DNA of 64,000 bases from Macrosoma leucophasiata (GCA_036365455.1 JAWQUS010000008.1:12321501-12385500), one strand, 5' to 3'; positions 23,150-36,075 are shown, numbered from the stretch's first letter. Notes: a model not told the origin generated them from the sequence alone. Program-made: numbers and translations.

Positions 23150-24190
23150 GAATATTGATTGGTTAATCACATTTTTACAGACATCCATTATAAATTTATT
23201 TATAGCAGTGTATCTTAACTATTAAGGTATTCCTTTACAGAATAATAGGTGTTTCCAATTAAGTAGTCTTTCAATTTTCTATTGAACAAATTCCCCTTTA
23301 ATGATTTTATTGCATCAGGTAGTTTATTATAAATTGTAGGTCCCATACAAAAAAACACTTGCACGATATAGCTGGGTTCTGGATATAAAAGAACACAGCT
23401 TGTTACAATGACGTTTTGACGTTAGAGTGTCATATTATTTAAATCTCTCTTTACCATTTTAGCAATCTCGAAGATGTATATCGAAGAGAGTGTAAGAATT
23501 TTCAAATTTTGGAAATGTGACTTACATGAGTCCCTATGCGATGGATCTAACACATCTTTTCTGCGCTTTAAACACAGATTCAGTTCCAGGTGCATTTCCT
23601 CAGGGTTCTATGCCGTATTAAAGGATATTTGTTACGCTACTACTATTAACAGATGAGCCCCTGTAGTATTAAACCGGTTAACATTTAAATTATACTTTTG
23701 TGTTCTTGTACATGAATTTCATCATACATGTTTTCGAAAGGTTTTATTAACTAAACAGTCGATTAACTTTACTAGTGATTTATTAATTTCATTTTTATAA
23801 TCATCTAGATTGTTATTTGTGAAAAGTACCGTACTGTCATCAGCAAACAAAACCATAGGATATTCTGTTACTTTTGTAAAGTCATTAATATAGATTTAAG
23901 AACAGTAAGGGTCACAAAATGCTTCTTTGCTGCACACCAAAGTGCTAGCTACCTATCTGAACCCAGACAAATACGGGTTCAGATAGGTAGCTAGTTTCAG
24001 TTTAACTAATCGGGTTAATGTTACTTATTACAGTCATTTGTGTGCGACCGGACAGATATGATTTAAATAAATTTAATGCATTATTTCTCAACCCATACGT
24101 TACCAGTTTTTTTTTAAGTATCACGTGATCAACTAAATCTAAAGCTCTTATTCATGAAAATTGCAGTTACTCGTTGTTTTTTTTCAAGGC
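23150..24190 (-). pseudogene. Jockey/CR1-type LINE reverse transcriptase fragment
   Basis: The minus strand reads LFADDSTVLFTNNNLDDYKN near 23820-23860, including the catalytic FADD, followed by a long decayed C-terminal part down to about 23230. A perfect 20-bp hairpin (23945-23994) interrupts the frame just upstream of the catalytic motif. Many stops: dead. Confidence 0.72.
23945..23994. repeat. Perfect 20-bp inverted repeat, 10-base loop
   Basis: Arms 23945-23964 and 23975-23994 are exact complements. It lies inside the LINE fragment and is not part of its normal frame. Confidence 0.92.
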
Positions 24191-24435
24191 ATGACATTAC
24201 TAATTTCAGGAAGTTGAAAACTGCTACTCGTATATTTATTGATTTAAGTAGATCGATTGATCTAGGATGGGCAACAATGGCTCTTAATTATTTTATCATC
24301 CAATCTCTATAGGTATCTAATCTCTTTATCTTTCTAATTGAGTCACTCTCACTAAACAAATAAGATGAATCTAAGAATACCCGGCAAAATATATGAAATC
24401 TGTCAACCCGTTTAGGCACAGACCAAAAGTTAGTT

Positions 24436-24690
24436 AGCCTGATGAAACTCAAGTGGCAGGATGGGCAGGGCACATAGCTCGCAGAACTGACGGCCGTTGG
24501 GGCAGAAGAGTTCTGGAGTGGCGACCGCGTACCGGAAGACGAAGCGTAGGCAGGCCCTTCACGAGGTGGACCGACGACCTGGTGAAGGTCGCGGGCAATC
24601 GCTGGATGAGGGCGGCCCAGGACCGTTCGTTGTGGCATTCTTTGGGGGAGGCCTTTGTTCAGCAGTGGACGTTTGGCTGAAATGATGATG
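24436..24690 (+). pseudogene. RTE-type LINE, 3'-terminal fragment
   Basis: The frame has WAGHIARRTDGRWGRRVLEW, SVGRPFTRWTDDLVKVAGNR and AFVQQWT, the standard C-terminus of lepidopteran RTE ORF, ending with GGCTGAAATGATGATG. Nearly the same protein is encoded at 27516-27935 on the other strand. Confidence 0.82.
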
Positions 24691-25282
24691 TACTTGTAAC
24701 ATTTGCATGCCTATTTGGACGAACTTATTATGTTTTATTTTAAAATCTTCATTATGTACCCATACTCGCAAATAAATAAATTGAAATTAGCTTAAGTACC
24801 TTAATTTTTATACTAACTTACTCTATTTATTCAGTGGCTTTGAGAGTTTGAGACCATTATAGTAATATGCATACATGTAGGTACCTACTCGTGATCGTGA
24901 TCAAATGTTTTTGCGATTTCGTGAACCCACTACCAAACCCAGATAGATATGCATCTTACCTTATATTATTCGTAGTAGCAAACATTCGGCGCTGTATTAT
25001 TGTACTTTAATATACCTACAATAAACATATACGTATTTTTTTAATTTTCCATGAATATGTCTTTGTTCCAACATTTGTCAACGAAGAAATGCGTTATTGC
25101 GTTGCAAAAAAATACGCTCAGGGAAAATATTAATAGGTAAATATAAATCAAAATATTGATTTTCTCTAGTCGGAACATCTAGATCAGCTCCACTCTGTCT
25201 AATAGGTAATGGGCCCGACTGTTGAAATAATTATGCTCCAGATAATCTGTTACACTACTTGTCTAGTCTTATACTTTCAAAC

Positions 25283-25562
25283 TGACCCGGCAAACTTCGT
25301 ATTGCCTCAGATTTAAATAATGTGTCAAAGGTTTGATAAATACGGACTATTTGTATGGGAAAATAAAATTGTGGTTTTTACTATTTCCCTTCAATTTCTT
25401 CATATTTTCTTACCTTTTAAACCGATTCGACCGACCATTCGAACCGATGATTTTTAAATGTCCACGGACTTTTAAAAATCATTCAAAACCAAAATTACCC
25501 AAATCGGTCCACTCATTCTCGAGTTTTAGCGAGACTAACGAACAGCAATTTATTTTTATATA
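25283..25562 (+). repeat. Repeat family C, copy 3
   Basis: Begins TGACCCGGCAAACTTCGTAT and runs like 1613-1880, with a 40-base extra segment (ACCGATTCGACCGACC region). Confidence 0.78.
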
Positions 25563-27268
25563 AATAGGTAATAGAGCAGTCGGGTTTTTGAACATTGTGT
25601 ACCTAGTACCTACATTACATAGTTTTGTTTCCCTTGCTGCTGATTTCACCAGAACCACCGCGAATGTTTATATTTTGCTACTGTATTCATTTATTTATTT
25701 AATTCTTTATTGCCACAATCTATAATATATTGACAAATGGCAAACTTAAAGCTAAAAGCGCTCTTTTCCAGTTAACCATCGGTGCATCCATTTAGTGCAT
25801 CTTTATTTAAATGACATGTCTCTATGTCGATCACAAAAGTAGACGTTTGAACTATTTATTGATCTCTGCTATTTCGTTTATACATAAAACATTCTCATTA
25901 TCTTTCACGCAACCGTATGTATCCAATCTTGGCATCCAATGCAAATTATACCTTTGTTTTTTATGGGTTACGCGATATCGAATATGCTATGCCATTGGAA
26001 TGATACGAATCAAGTTAGGAGTCAGTCAAAAAATATGACTGTAAGCCACTCGACATGTGTTCAACAAGGAAATTCAACATTCAGTGAAATTTGTGAATTC
26101 TAGTGAGAGTGCTGCAGCGGAGAAAAAATGGTTGATACTGTGGTTGTCCAGGTACTTCCGTAATTTAGTGATAAAGGAGAATGATACTGTGCCATACCTT
26201 ACTGGGCCCACGTGTTAACACTTTACAAATAATGTCATTTTCAAATGACTATAAAACAAAATAATATGAAATTCGCGCATTTTTTGAATTGCCAGTTATT
26301 GAACTACACATAATTAAGTAAAAGTTGGGATAGATTGCTTATTGTTAACTATATTACAAAATGTACTGTGTAATAGGTAAACCAGTAACGATTTTACGGG
26401 CCCAAAATTACTTGTCTCATTTGATACGATGATCGTACATTCAAATGTAGTTTCAAATATAAAGTGAGTTAAAATGTCAAGAGTGAAATAGGTACCTTTT
26501 TCAGAAATTAAATGCATTTGTCCGTTAATGGATTTACCATAAAATTGGATTTATCAAACCTTAGAATTATCTATAAAGCGTGAGCTTAGAATTAGCTACA
26601 GAAGCGTGTAATAAATGAATTTGTAACACAAATTCACAAAATAGTACTCGCTGCATATTAATAAGAAAGTGAGTGTTTCTATGTGAAATGGCAGCCTGTT
26701 TTATACATATCGGTACACACCTACTTAATTTTCATTTTATAAACGAGAGTCAAATTAAAAAACTAAGCGTTTCTATTTTTCCATTGTGTTCGTATTCTTG
26801 AGAAAATTACTCCGCTGAATGCTTCAAAATTATGTACCTACATTTATAGGAAGTTTATAAGAAAAATATGCAAACAAACTAAATACTGATAATATTATTT
26901 ATTCATAGTTATTGTTCTTATGTCTAAATTACAATTTCATATCGATTAAGTAAAACACTAAATTCAGCGTGTAGATATTAAGCTGTAGTAGAGCCTTTAT
27001 CTTTTTGTTGTGTGAGCTTATAAGATGTGATACCCACTAGTTTTTTTATGAATCCTCTTTATGTATTTGTCAGACCAAATTCATAATTTGTTGTTGAAAC
27101 GCGTACTAGTTCTTTTACTTTCAGTTCATTTATGTATTCAATTCTCTTCGGAGTGCCCAAGTAGGGGGTACGTAAGCGGTATTTTGATGTCATTTAATGT
27201 CTTCGTAATCATGCCAACCTATGGGTTCGTTTCTTTTGAGCGGTCTTAGTAGGTAAACCATTTATTAA
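25563..27268. other. AT-rich stretch without clear gene
   Basis: No recognisable coding frame. A tiny ATG-to-donor candidate lies at 26128-26151 (MVDTVVVQ, phase 0, donor GTACTT), too short to judge alone. Confidence 0.35.
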
Positions 27269-27412
27269 GGCTGGGTTGCACCACGATATTTGTTAAAGTA
27301 AAATTGTTGTAACATTTCACATCCTTCTCTCACTTTAACAGATTTATTTAAGTTAGAGAAGGATGTGAAATGTTACAATAACTTTAACAAAGGTCGTGGC
27401 GCGACCCAGGCT
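27269..27412. mobile_element. Fold-back MITE, family M, copy 4
   Basis: Ends GGCTGGGTTGCACC and GGCGCGACCCAGGCT; arms as in 9930-10072. Confidence 0.85.
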
Positions 27413-27488
27413 AAATATACTATATTACTACCTGTAATTCTTTTACTATCTAAACTGACTGTCTCATTATCTTCCCAATTAATTTTGT

Positions 27489-28052
27489 TCTTACATCATC
27501 ATCATCATCATCATTTCAGCCAAAAGACGTCCACTGCTGGACAAAGGCCTCCCCCAAAGAATGCCACAACGAACGGTCCTGGGCCGCCCTCATCCAACGA
27601 TTGCCCGCGACCTTCACCAGGTCGTCGGTCCACCTCGTGGGGGGCCTGCCTACGCTTCGTCTTCCGGTACGCGGTCGCCACTCTAGAACTCTTCTGTCCC
27701 AACGGCCGTCAGTTCTGCGAGCTATGTGCCCTGCCCACTGCCACTTGAGTTTCGCTATTCGATGGGCTATGTCGGTTACTTTGGTCCTCATGCGTATCTC
27801 CTCATTTCTGATTCGATCTCGCAGAGTAACTCCGAGCATAGCCCTCTCCATCGCTTTCTGAGTGACCTTGAGCCTTCTTATGAGGCCCATAGTGAGCGAC
27901 CACGTTTCTGTTCCGTATGTCATCACTAGCAACACACACTGGTCAAAGACCTTCTTCTTCAGACACTGCGGTAAATTGGACGAGAAGATATAACGCAGCT
28001 TCCCGAACGCTGCCCATCCGAGTTGGATTCGGCGATTGACCTCTTTCTCGAA
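27489..28052 (-). pseudogene. RTE-type LINE reverse transcriptase, C-terminal part, left half of a split element
   Basis: The minus frame runs NFEKEVNRRIQLGWAAFGKL, TYGTETWSLTMGLIRRLKV, RAMLGVTLRDRIRNEEIRMR, KLKWQWAGHIARRTDGRW and ends AFVQQWTSFG. It is largely open. The protein continues on the far side of a jockey insertion at 29249-29668. Confidence 0.85.
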
Positions 28053-29248
28053 GTTGGACCTACCTGCTTTTTGCTATGGGGAAATTCCGCCGACGTCAAC
28101 ACTATTTTTGTACTGCAAAAGAGAGCTGTCCGGGCTATCTACGGGTTGAGTCCGAGGGTATCTCTTAGAGATAAATTTAAAGAAATAAATATTCTGACTG
28201 TAGCTTCGCAATACATTTATGAAAATGTATTATATGTCCGTAAAAACATTAATGAGTTTCCTACAATAGGTAACAATCACAGTATAAATACTAGAAACAA
28301 ATACAAGTTGTCCATGCATGCAACGCGGCTGAATAGGGTCAGTAATTCTTTTAGAGGTCAATGTATACGGTTCTTTAATCAAATCCCCAAAAACGTTCAA
28401 AGTCTATCGATCAATAAATTTATGAAAGTAATGAAAGAACGTTTATATAAATGTAATTACTATAAGACCAGTGATTATCTTAATGATAATACGTCTTGGG
28501 ATTATAGCGATCGCTGCCAGGCTATTTCATGATCATTTGATTTCGTGTATTCAGTAATTAGTATCTACTATTGTTAAGGGTTGAATAATGTGAATACCCT
28601 GGCTGAAAATGAATTCCATCTTTTATTTTGCCGTATGCATATCCGGAACAGTCATGCACGCTTAAATGTCTTTGCCTTTGGCGGCGTCGTGTGGCGGGTT
28701 GCTCACTTCCCTCTAAAATGGTCGAGGAGGGCAATGGCTGTCACATGCGTCATACTCGTGAACGGGTGCTGTTGGTGGGGACTGGTCTGTTCTGGTTTGC
28801 AGGGGCTACATCATCATCACATTTAGTAGATAGCAGTTTATTTGCATCTATGCTATGGACGTTGACATTATTTGATTTTTCACGATAATCTGTACTAGAT
28901 TTAAGCTTTCATTTAAAAGAGCTCTTACTGAGTTTGTTGGGTAGCGGAGTTCTTCTCAGTAGTGACTGCACTTGGAACTCTGCTAAGTGAATAACATTGA
29001 TCTTGACGAATAAGTTTTTCTTTTTCTTCATTTATTATCATTGAAGGAATTGAAAAATTTTACGATTATTATGTTTTAACCAAATAGTTTAAATTTTAAT
29101 TTTTAATTTACTATTAACATATGATTTTTCTTTACTATATGTAATGGTTATTCGCTCTAGGTAGTTTATGATTTATTGACGTTTTGAAAGTATCTGTAAA
29201 GATCTATTCGAAATAAAAATATTTTCTATTTCTATTTCTATTTCTATT
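28053..29248 (+). mobile_element. Jockey-type LINE 3' part, inserted into the RTE element
   Basis: The frame to 28532 has LLWGNSADVNTIFVLQKRAV, RAIYGLSPRVSLRDKFKEIN and ENVLYVRKN, the C-terminus of jockey-like ORF2, ending at a TGA. A 3' UTR follows with GTAGCGGAGTTCTTCTCAGT, and a TTTCTA-repeat tail ends exactly where the RTE resumes. Confidence 0.8.
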
Positions 29249-29250
29249 TC
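29217..29250. repeat. (TTTCTA)n tail
   Basis: Five units of a hexamer, the 3' tail of the jockey insertion. Confidence 0.9.
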
Positions 29251-29668
29251 CTAACTGGACCGTTTGTCCCAGATATACGTAATCGTCAACAACTTCGAGT
29301 GTAGTACCCTCGACCATAACAGGAGTGGGCGTAACAAGGACATTCGACATAATCTTCGTCTTGTCCATGTTCATTTTAAGGCCCACTCTTTGAGAGGCCC
29401 TACTGAGGCCATTGAGCATTGTGCCAAGGTCTTCCAGGGTCTCAGCCATGACTACGATATCATCCGCAAATCGGAGGTGGGAGATGTACTCGCCGTTAAT
29501 GTTGATGCCGAGTCCGTTCCAGTCCAGAAGCTTGAAGACATCTTCCAATGCAGCGGTGAACAGTTTCGGAGATATGACATCTCCCTGTCTCACACCTCGC
29601 TGCAGTTGGATAGGTTTCGAGTTCTGGTCCTGAAGGCGAACCAACATAGTGGCGTTTTCGTACATAAT
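29249..29668 (-). pseudogene. RTE-type LINE reverse transcriptase, right half of the split element
   Basis: The minus frame has YENATMLVRLQDQNSKPIQ, LQRGVRQGDVISPKLFTAAL, YISHLRFADDIVVMAE and LEVVDDYVYLGQTVQLG. RQGD and FADD are the catalytic landmarks. It stops at the jockey insertion, and its next residues are found at about 28050. Confidence 0.87.
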
Positions 29669-29914
29669 GAATTTGAATTTAGGACTGATTCTCCTTACTC
29701 AGTATACATTTTGGGTATTAAACTTAGAATATGAATTGTCGAGTAGAGAGGTGTAGTTCGAGAGTATCGTGTGTTGTAGAAAGGGCTATCGTGTGTTGAA
29801 GAGTTCTCTTCTGATTTTTCTTCATTCATTAATGTTTTGGTAGGCATTATATATTCAGTATCAATTTCAACTTTTATATTGGTTTTAGTAATCTCACATG
29901 CTAGCAAAGTTTTG

Positions 29915-30905
29915 TTTCATATTATTAATAACAGAATGCGTCACTGTTTAGATTGGCAAATACCGCAGGAACAGGCCGGATTCGTTAAAGGCAAGGGCAC
30001 TCGCGAACAAATTTTAAATATCCGCCAAATCATAGTCTTACGAACTTAACACCCCTGTACTTTTGTGTTTCATCGACTATAGTAAGGCTTTCGACTGTGT
30101 TATCTGGACGGCTCTGTAGAAAATCTCGGAGGAACTTGGTGTGCCTAAATATTTGGTCCATCCACAATATTTGGCTGATCCAGTCACTCTACCAGAACAA
30201 TCAAAGTATGGTGAAGGTCGAAACAACATCCATGCCGTTCAAATTTGGAAAAAGGAGTGAGGCAAGGCTGCCCCAGCCACCAATTTCATCCCCCATTTTG
30301 TTCAATGTCTACGGAGAATACATCATAGGACAAACTTTAGAAAACTGGCAGGGTGGTGTTACCAACGACGGCACTAGAATAACGAACCTGTGCTACACCA
30401 ATGACACTTCACATTTGGCTGCAAACGAAACTGAAATGTTAAACCTCCTAAACAAAATGGAAGGGATCAGCGTAGAAATGGGATTTGAAATAAAACTGCA
30501 ATAGCTCATTCCATATGACAGGTGCACTATCGCTAGAAAAAGTGTACGATTTCGTTTACTTAGGTGCCAACATAAGCAAGGCGAATTGGTATGGCCGAAA
30601 ATGCAATGTCTCAGCTGCAGAAAATATGGAACGACCGTAACATATTCCGCAAAACAAAGAATAGATTGGTTACTTCGTTAGTGTTCTCCATTTTCAATTA
30701 TGGCTCGGAGACGTGGACGCTGAAAAAAGCTGACAGAAACCGCATGACGCCTTCGAAACGTGGTGTTGGCGGAAGATGCTACAGATTGCGTGGACTGCCT
30801 TTTGCACAAACCTTGCCTTGGTCATCGGTAAGGACCCAACCAGATGGTTTGACCAGGTCTGTTCAACTCTCCATACCAAGCTGCATGACGCACTCCACAA
30901 TGCCA
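29915..30905 (+). pseudogene. Decayed LINE reverse transcriptase
   Basis: Pieces in shifting frames: IINNRMRHCLDWQIPQEQAG, FVKGKGTREQILNIRQII, FIDYSKAFDCVIW, FNVYGEYIIGQTLENWQGGV, NLCYTNDTSHLAANETEM (YTND where YADD is expected), MSQLQKIWND and YGSETWTLKKADR. Several frameshifts and the altered catalytic motif show it is dead. Confidence 0.82.
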
Positions 30906-31250
30906 AAGAAACAGAAACAGAAACAGAAACAGAAACAGAAACATTTATTTATTTGACACACAGCGAGACACATACAACAGATATAAAACGTAGACAACAA
31001 AGAAAAGAGAACACAATATCTAAAATTAATACTAAACCCGTAATATGTGTCTCACGGCTGCCAAAAAGGTGTCCTGTTCAGCAAATGTCAGGTACCTTCA
31101 TATACAAGGTACCTGACGCTGATTTGAAAAAAAAAGAAAAAACTGACCGAAAAAAGTGGAAGGAAGTCGTGAAAGAGAAACTGTCTTCCCAACGAGGGGA
31201 TCACGACCCTCATCAATCAGGAAATTGATTCAAGGATGGAGGAGGATTGG
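30905..31250. repeat. (ACAGAA)n microsatellite and adjoining LINE-tail sequence
   Basis: About 40 bases of ACAGAA, then sequence rich in A with a perfect 12-bp inverted repeat at 31087-31117. Confidence 0.6.
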
Positions 31251-33004
31251 TTTTACTGTATTATTGAGAACTTACTATAAAATACTTTAGTTATAAGATT
31301 GATATTGCCCATTCTCTTTAGTGTTTAAACGTACCAGATCACTTTATTTTGTTCCTCCATAACTCAAGTAAAAAAAGAAACTACAATCAATACAAATAGG
31401 ATAATGCTGATGGATTATCCGGGCTACTTGGCTGTGTTAAAATGTATTATTATGACTAAATTCGCGCTGCTTAAATCATCAATAAGGTACAACTGTAATT
31501 TTGGTTCTTTGTCAAATAAAATTTAATTTTAGTTTATCTCTTCTCTCGGTCTATAAAGTGTATATTATGTTGACATGTTTGTAATTCCACATTTTAAACA
31601 TTAAAATTAGTTTACTTTCTTTTGTTATTATTGTGTACGTAATCCAACTTTATTAATATTACATAAATAAAAGTTACACTGTCTGTCAGTTACATTTTGA
31701 AAATCAAACCGCTGAGCCGATTGTGGTGTAATTTAACGCGGCAATAGTTTGAATCCTGAGAAAGGATATAATGTATGCCACTTTTTATGCCAAAAACAAA
31801 TACCTACTACGAGAATTAATTCGCGGGTAACAACTAGTATCCTATAAATTCTATGCAAGCTATTCTTGCGTGTTCGTATTTCGTTTTCTTTGAGTGAATT
31901 AGTAGCATCATCTAGAAATAATCTATTAACTTTGTATATCGAAATAGAGACATTGAGCAGTCAGGAGTAAAAATTAGGTTAAATACCTACTTGGTATACT
32001 TAGTTATTCATAATTTTTGTTTAGATACGATCATTTCCGACGATGAAACTTGACAATTTTATTATTTAGCGAACATGTCGCTGCTAAAAACTTTTTTATG
32101 ATATTCGTGATAAATGCCACTATGTCTAGAAAAGCCGCAATCGATGTTATCTGTTGGCATGTGAGCATAAAATTGGAATACCTTTCGTGCAGTATTGTGT
32201 TTCTTTCGGGTTAGTCTGGCGATTTCTTTCGCACGCATTCAACGATTTTTTTCCCATTTCAAAACGCCTCGAACCTACACGTATAATCTGTTCCGTTAAA
32301 TACTAAATAAACTACTTTTGCTCATATTTATCATAATAGTTTAATTAAAACAATTGAAATTTAGTCTTTGTCTTGACGCGCGAGTGAATGCAGACTACCG
32401 GTATGGATTTGTCTATGGTTGGCAAAGTCATCAGTAACTTTGTAAGTCTCAAAGTAGTTTTTCATTACTTTCAATAAGTGTATGGCAAACATCGATAATA
32501 TAACCTTTTGGGTCACGAAGAAGAAGATCAATGCAGAGGAAGCATGAGAGGTTTGTTAAGGTAGGATTTTTTGGCGCTGACACTCTCTCTCTACCCGTAG
32601 CGAACTTCGCATAGTATGATATTGACCAGCTTTACTTCTAATTAATTTGAAGTAAATGCTAAGTAATTTTGTGTTTTGTTCTGGTTTTTTCTTGAATCCG
32701 ATGATAATACGCCGACTACTGAAATTAAAGAAACATTCTCGAACCTCTGATTATTTGTTAGAACTTGTGCGGTGAAAATAAAAATGAAAAATAATAGAAC
32801 GGAAAATAGATAATGTTTCTGGCTTGTTACACACCAGGAAAAATAAATATTGGACCAGTTCAATAAATGTACCACTTATCATTTTTGTACCCAAACGATA
32901 AAAAAGAAACGATAAGAGAGAGTATATTTGTGTGATATAGGTAGTATTAAAAATTGTGTAAAACTAGGAGGGATTTGATTATATTGAGTTAAATGACCGG
33001 ATAT
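31251..33004. other. AT-rich stretch without clear gene
   Basis: Holds a retroelement-like end around 31665-31845 (shares GTTTGAATCCTGAGAAAGGA with 55075) and an ATG-to-donor candidate at 32403-32441 (MDLSMVGKVISNF, donor GTAAGT, phase 0). Nothing else with coding character. Confidence 0.35.
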
Positions 33005-33135
33005 GACCACTAACCCGTATCTCCACCAATCCGCATTGGATCAAAGTGGTGGCGTAAGCTCTAGGCCTCCCCCTAAAAAGGGGAGAGACCCGTGCCCAAC
33101 AGTGGGACGTATAATGGGTTGCCATTATTATTATT
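33005..33135 (+). repeat. 3' part of the 5S-headed SINE
   Basis: Matches 40315-40490: TCCACCAATCCGCATTGGA, GGGGAGAGAC and CAGTGGGACGTATAATGGGT with an ATT tail. Confidence 0.72.
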
Positions 33136-33639
33136 ATAAATGACAGAATTGCGAGGCCATCGGCAGTCTAACATTTATGTGAGACCTTTAAAAAAGGTAT
33201 AGGTAGAGTACAACTATTATAAGTAAGACCTACACGTAAAATACAGTAAGACGTATAATTCATAATTGGATGAGTAGGTATACGAAATACTCCGTATACC
33301 GAAGCACACTTTTTCTTTTTTACAGTAACATCCCGGTATTATTTTGACGGTAGTGGGTAAGACCTAAGAGGCTCAATACCCTAGAATCCGGTCTGTCACG
33401 ACAAATGTTATATAATCAGGCATCTTAATGTTTTTATGTTAGGGCTTAAGTAAAATATTTATTTTTATACGGAAAGACCTATCATGAGCTGAGGCTCGAG
33501 TGATTTAAAGTCCGAGAGAATCCGACTCATCCACCATCAGTGGGATTGGAACATTTTTACCACCAATGCTAGTGGCGTGCAGAACACCTGCACACCGGTC
33601 AGCTTGAGATCTTTCTCCATTCGGGTAACGGACATATTC

Positions 33640-34000
33640 CGACGCCCGTAATCGCTACCTGCCCAGACCACTCACAACACCAAGCATCCATAGCACCATA
33701 CCGCCCGAGTGGAGGGGTTCATGGGCACACATTTTGGCCCCGAGGCAGGGAGAGCGTCATAAGAAGTCGACCCTCAACCACCTTCTAGCGGCCCACCACG
33801 TTTCTATCGTTGAGGTGGCTGAGGACAGGATGTAGAGACAACGACATACCCGTTCACTTCTTCCCTAGACGTCGCCTGACCTGACCACTCGCATCACCAG
33901 GCATTTCATACCACCCGGGTGGAGGAGTTCACGGGCACAATGGCTCCGAGGGAGCGGATTCGTCAAAAAAGTTCAACCCTCAACCGGTCCCACGCGGCTG
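33640..34000 (-). repeat. Diverged 220-bp tandem duplication in retroelement sequence
   Basis: 33650-33780 and 33870-33995 share ACCACTC.CA..ACCA, CATACC.CCCG.GTGGAGG.GTTCA.GGGCAC and AGTTCAACCCTCAACC-type ends. Possibly part of a minus-strand LINE UTR. Confidence 0.45.
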
Positions 34001-34039
34001 CATCACGTCCCTGTCAAATTGAAATCTACATCAAACCAG

Positions 34040-34222
34040 AGCTTACAATGCAGAAGTTGGCACTCCTGAGGCCCAAGATTTGTTGCCTTTATACTGGAAA
34101 ACAGGGGGGTATATATTACCGGAACCCAGAACACGATTGTGCTAAACACTATCATTTGGCGTCAAGTGTGTTAGTGCCTTCGAACTGCGTCATTTGAACT
34201 CTACCATTAGTAAATATAAGAT
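34040..34222 (-). repeat. SINE-like repeat family B, minus strand, decayed
   Basis: The inverse of the family landmarks is visible: GGCACTCCTGAGGCCCAAG, AGAACACGATTGTGCTAAAC and ACTCTACCATTAGTAAAT. Confidence 0.65.
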
Positions 34223-36075
34223 ATATATATTCATATAAGCAACTTCTACAGTAACTATTGCACCACGACACGTCACAAACCTCATAATTTAAAAATCTAG
34301 TATTGGACATAGCGCGTAGCGCGTAGTAAGTAGTACATTTCGTAGCGCACCGCTACGTAGCGTAGTCAATTTTCCTACCTGAAAAATTCGTAAAGTATTG
34401 AATAGTTAACAGCTTACAAAAATTATTTTAAAAAAACTTTAAAAAATTGATAGGCAACCTAGTGAATATATATTATTATATATTCTCTAGATAATAAATA
34501 TGCGTAAAAATAGGTTGCCAGCGTATCTCGATGAACAAAATAATTCTGCAGTGGGATCCTAATCCATACCACCGTAGTATACGATCATAATATAGGGAAA
34601 CTGGAATATATACTTTAAGGGGGAACCTAGAGAGAGGATGCTCCACCTATTTTCAAGTAAATATTTACCTCCGATCACAACAATATGAATAATGAAAAGT
34701 TTAGATTTCTATGGTAAGAAATGCATTAAAATTCATTAAATAAACTGCATTCAAATAATTACAATTCAATATGATTCATGCCATTATAAGGGTTGAAATC
34801 AATTTATCACAATTTTCGGCTAAAATGTTAAATGACAAAGTTATCGGAAAAAGATCTATAACTTTTGTGTTCACACCTTTTTCACATAACACCATGATTT
34901 AAGCAAATAATTGAAATAACCGTCTTTTTCTATTTTTAGCTCACATTTTTAACACAAACTTGGTAAAAAATTAATGAGGTAGTTTGTCATTTTCATTAGG
35001 TGAGAAACAGATATATCGTGATACAATAAATAGACGGAGCCAGTTAATTCTGCATATACATATTTCAAACTTTTCTTTAGTCGCGATTCTAACGTTGAAT
35101 AAGTACGCAACGTGCCTTAAATGCTTACAAAAGTTTTTGGTTGAGGTAATTCTATTAAAACTTTATCAATTAAGTAAGAAAGTGAAACAATAATTCTGTG
35201 TCAATTTTGAGTTTTACTCACGCTACATTTATTTATAGAGCTTAAACGTTTCAAAGCCGAATTCTTTATCAGTGAGAATCACAATTTTTTTGCGGGTTCC
35301 TTCCCTATTTATATCTTGAAATTTTGGTATTTACTAGAACACTATCTATGGCATAATTGATTTGACTTAATTGCAACTGCTAAGAATTTCTTACCAGTAT
35401 TGAAAAGATTAAGGTACCTTGGAAGTTTCAAGCATTTTTTAGAATTGGAACTGAATAAATTGTATTCAGTAATTATTAAAACAAAGACAAAAAAATATAA
35501 TTATCAACGTTAATTGTGTATCTAAACAACTGTTTTTTAATACCAAATAAGAAAAGAAAGATTTTGTTTTTTTTTGTAAAAAATACTTTTATCGTGAAAA
35601 AAAAAATGTTTAAATACCTAAAACATTTTTAAAAGTTTGACTAACTCCTAAAGCTCTAGGCATAGAATCTAAGCCATTGCGTGTCACCCTCAATATTAGT
35701 AAAAGCAAGTGCGACTCCGTACCACCCCCATCCCTTTTAATAATAACACCTTCTATTTGTCCGTTTAATTTACATATTACCACAGTATTTGTAGCTAACT
35801 AAGGTTTACTTTGTCGCCCAATAGTCGTGTGGAAACCGTTCGTAGAGCTCGTCATTTTAGTCTTTTGTGTGTGACTTGATGATGTTTTACAAGCAATTAT
35901 AATTAGTGTATAAAATATGTTGGCTTATGAAGTTAAATATATTTTAAGGTTAGGAGTTTTAAAGATGCACATCTTTTCGCAAGATGCCAACAGTTCGAAG
36001 TGTTTGTTTTATACTGAGACGAAATCGGCTCTATAGAATATTAATTATTATTATTTTTATATAAGTTTTTAAAAA
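34223..36075. other. AT-rich region directly upstream of the dynein gene
   Basis: No repeat family recognised except a GCGTAGC-rich patch (34308-34365). It would contain the promoter if the ATG at 36076 is used. I see no reliable promoter element. Confidence 0.35.
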
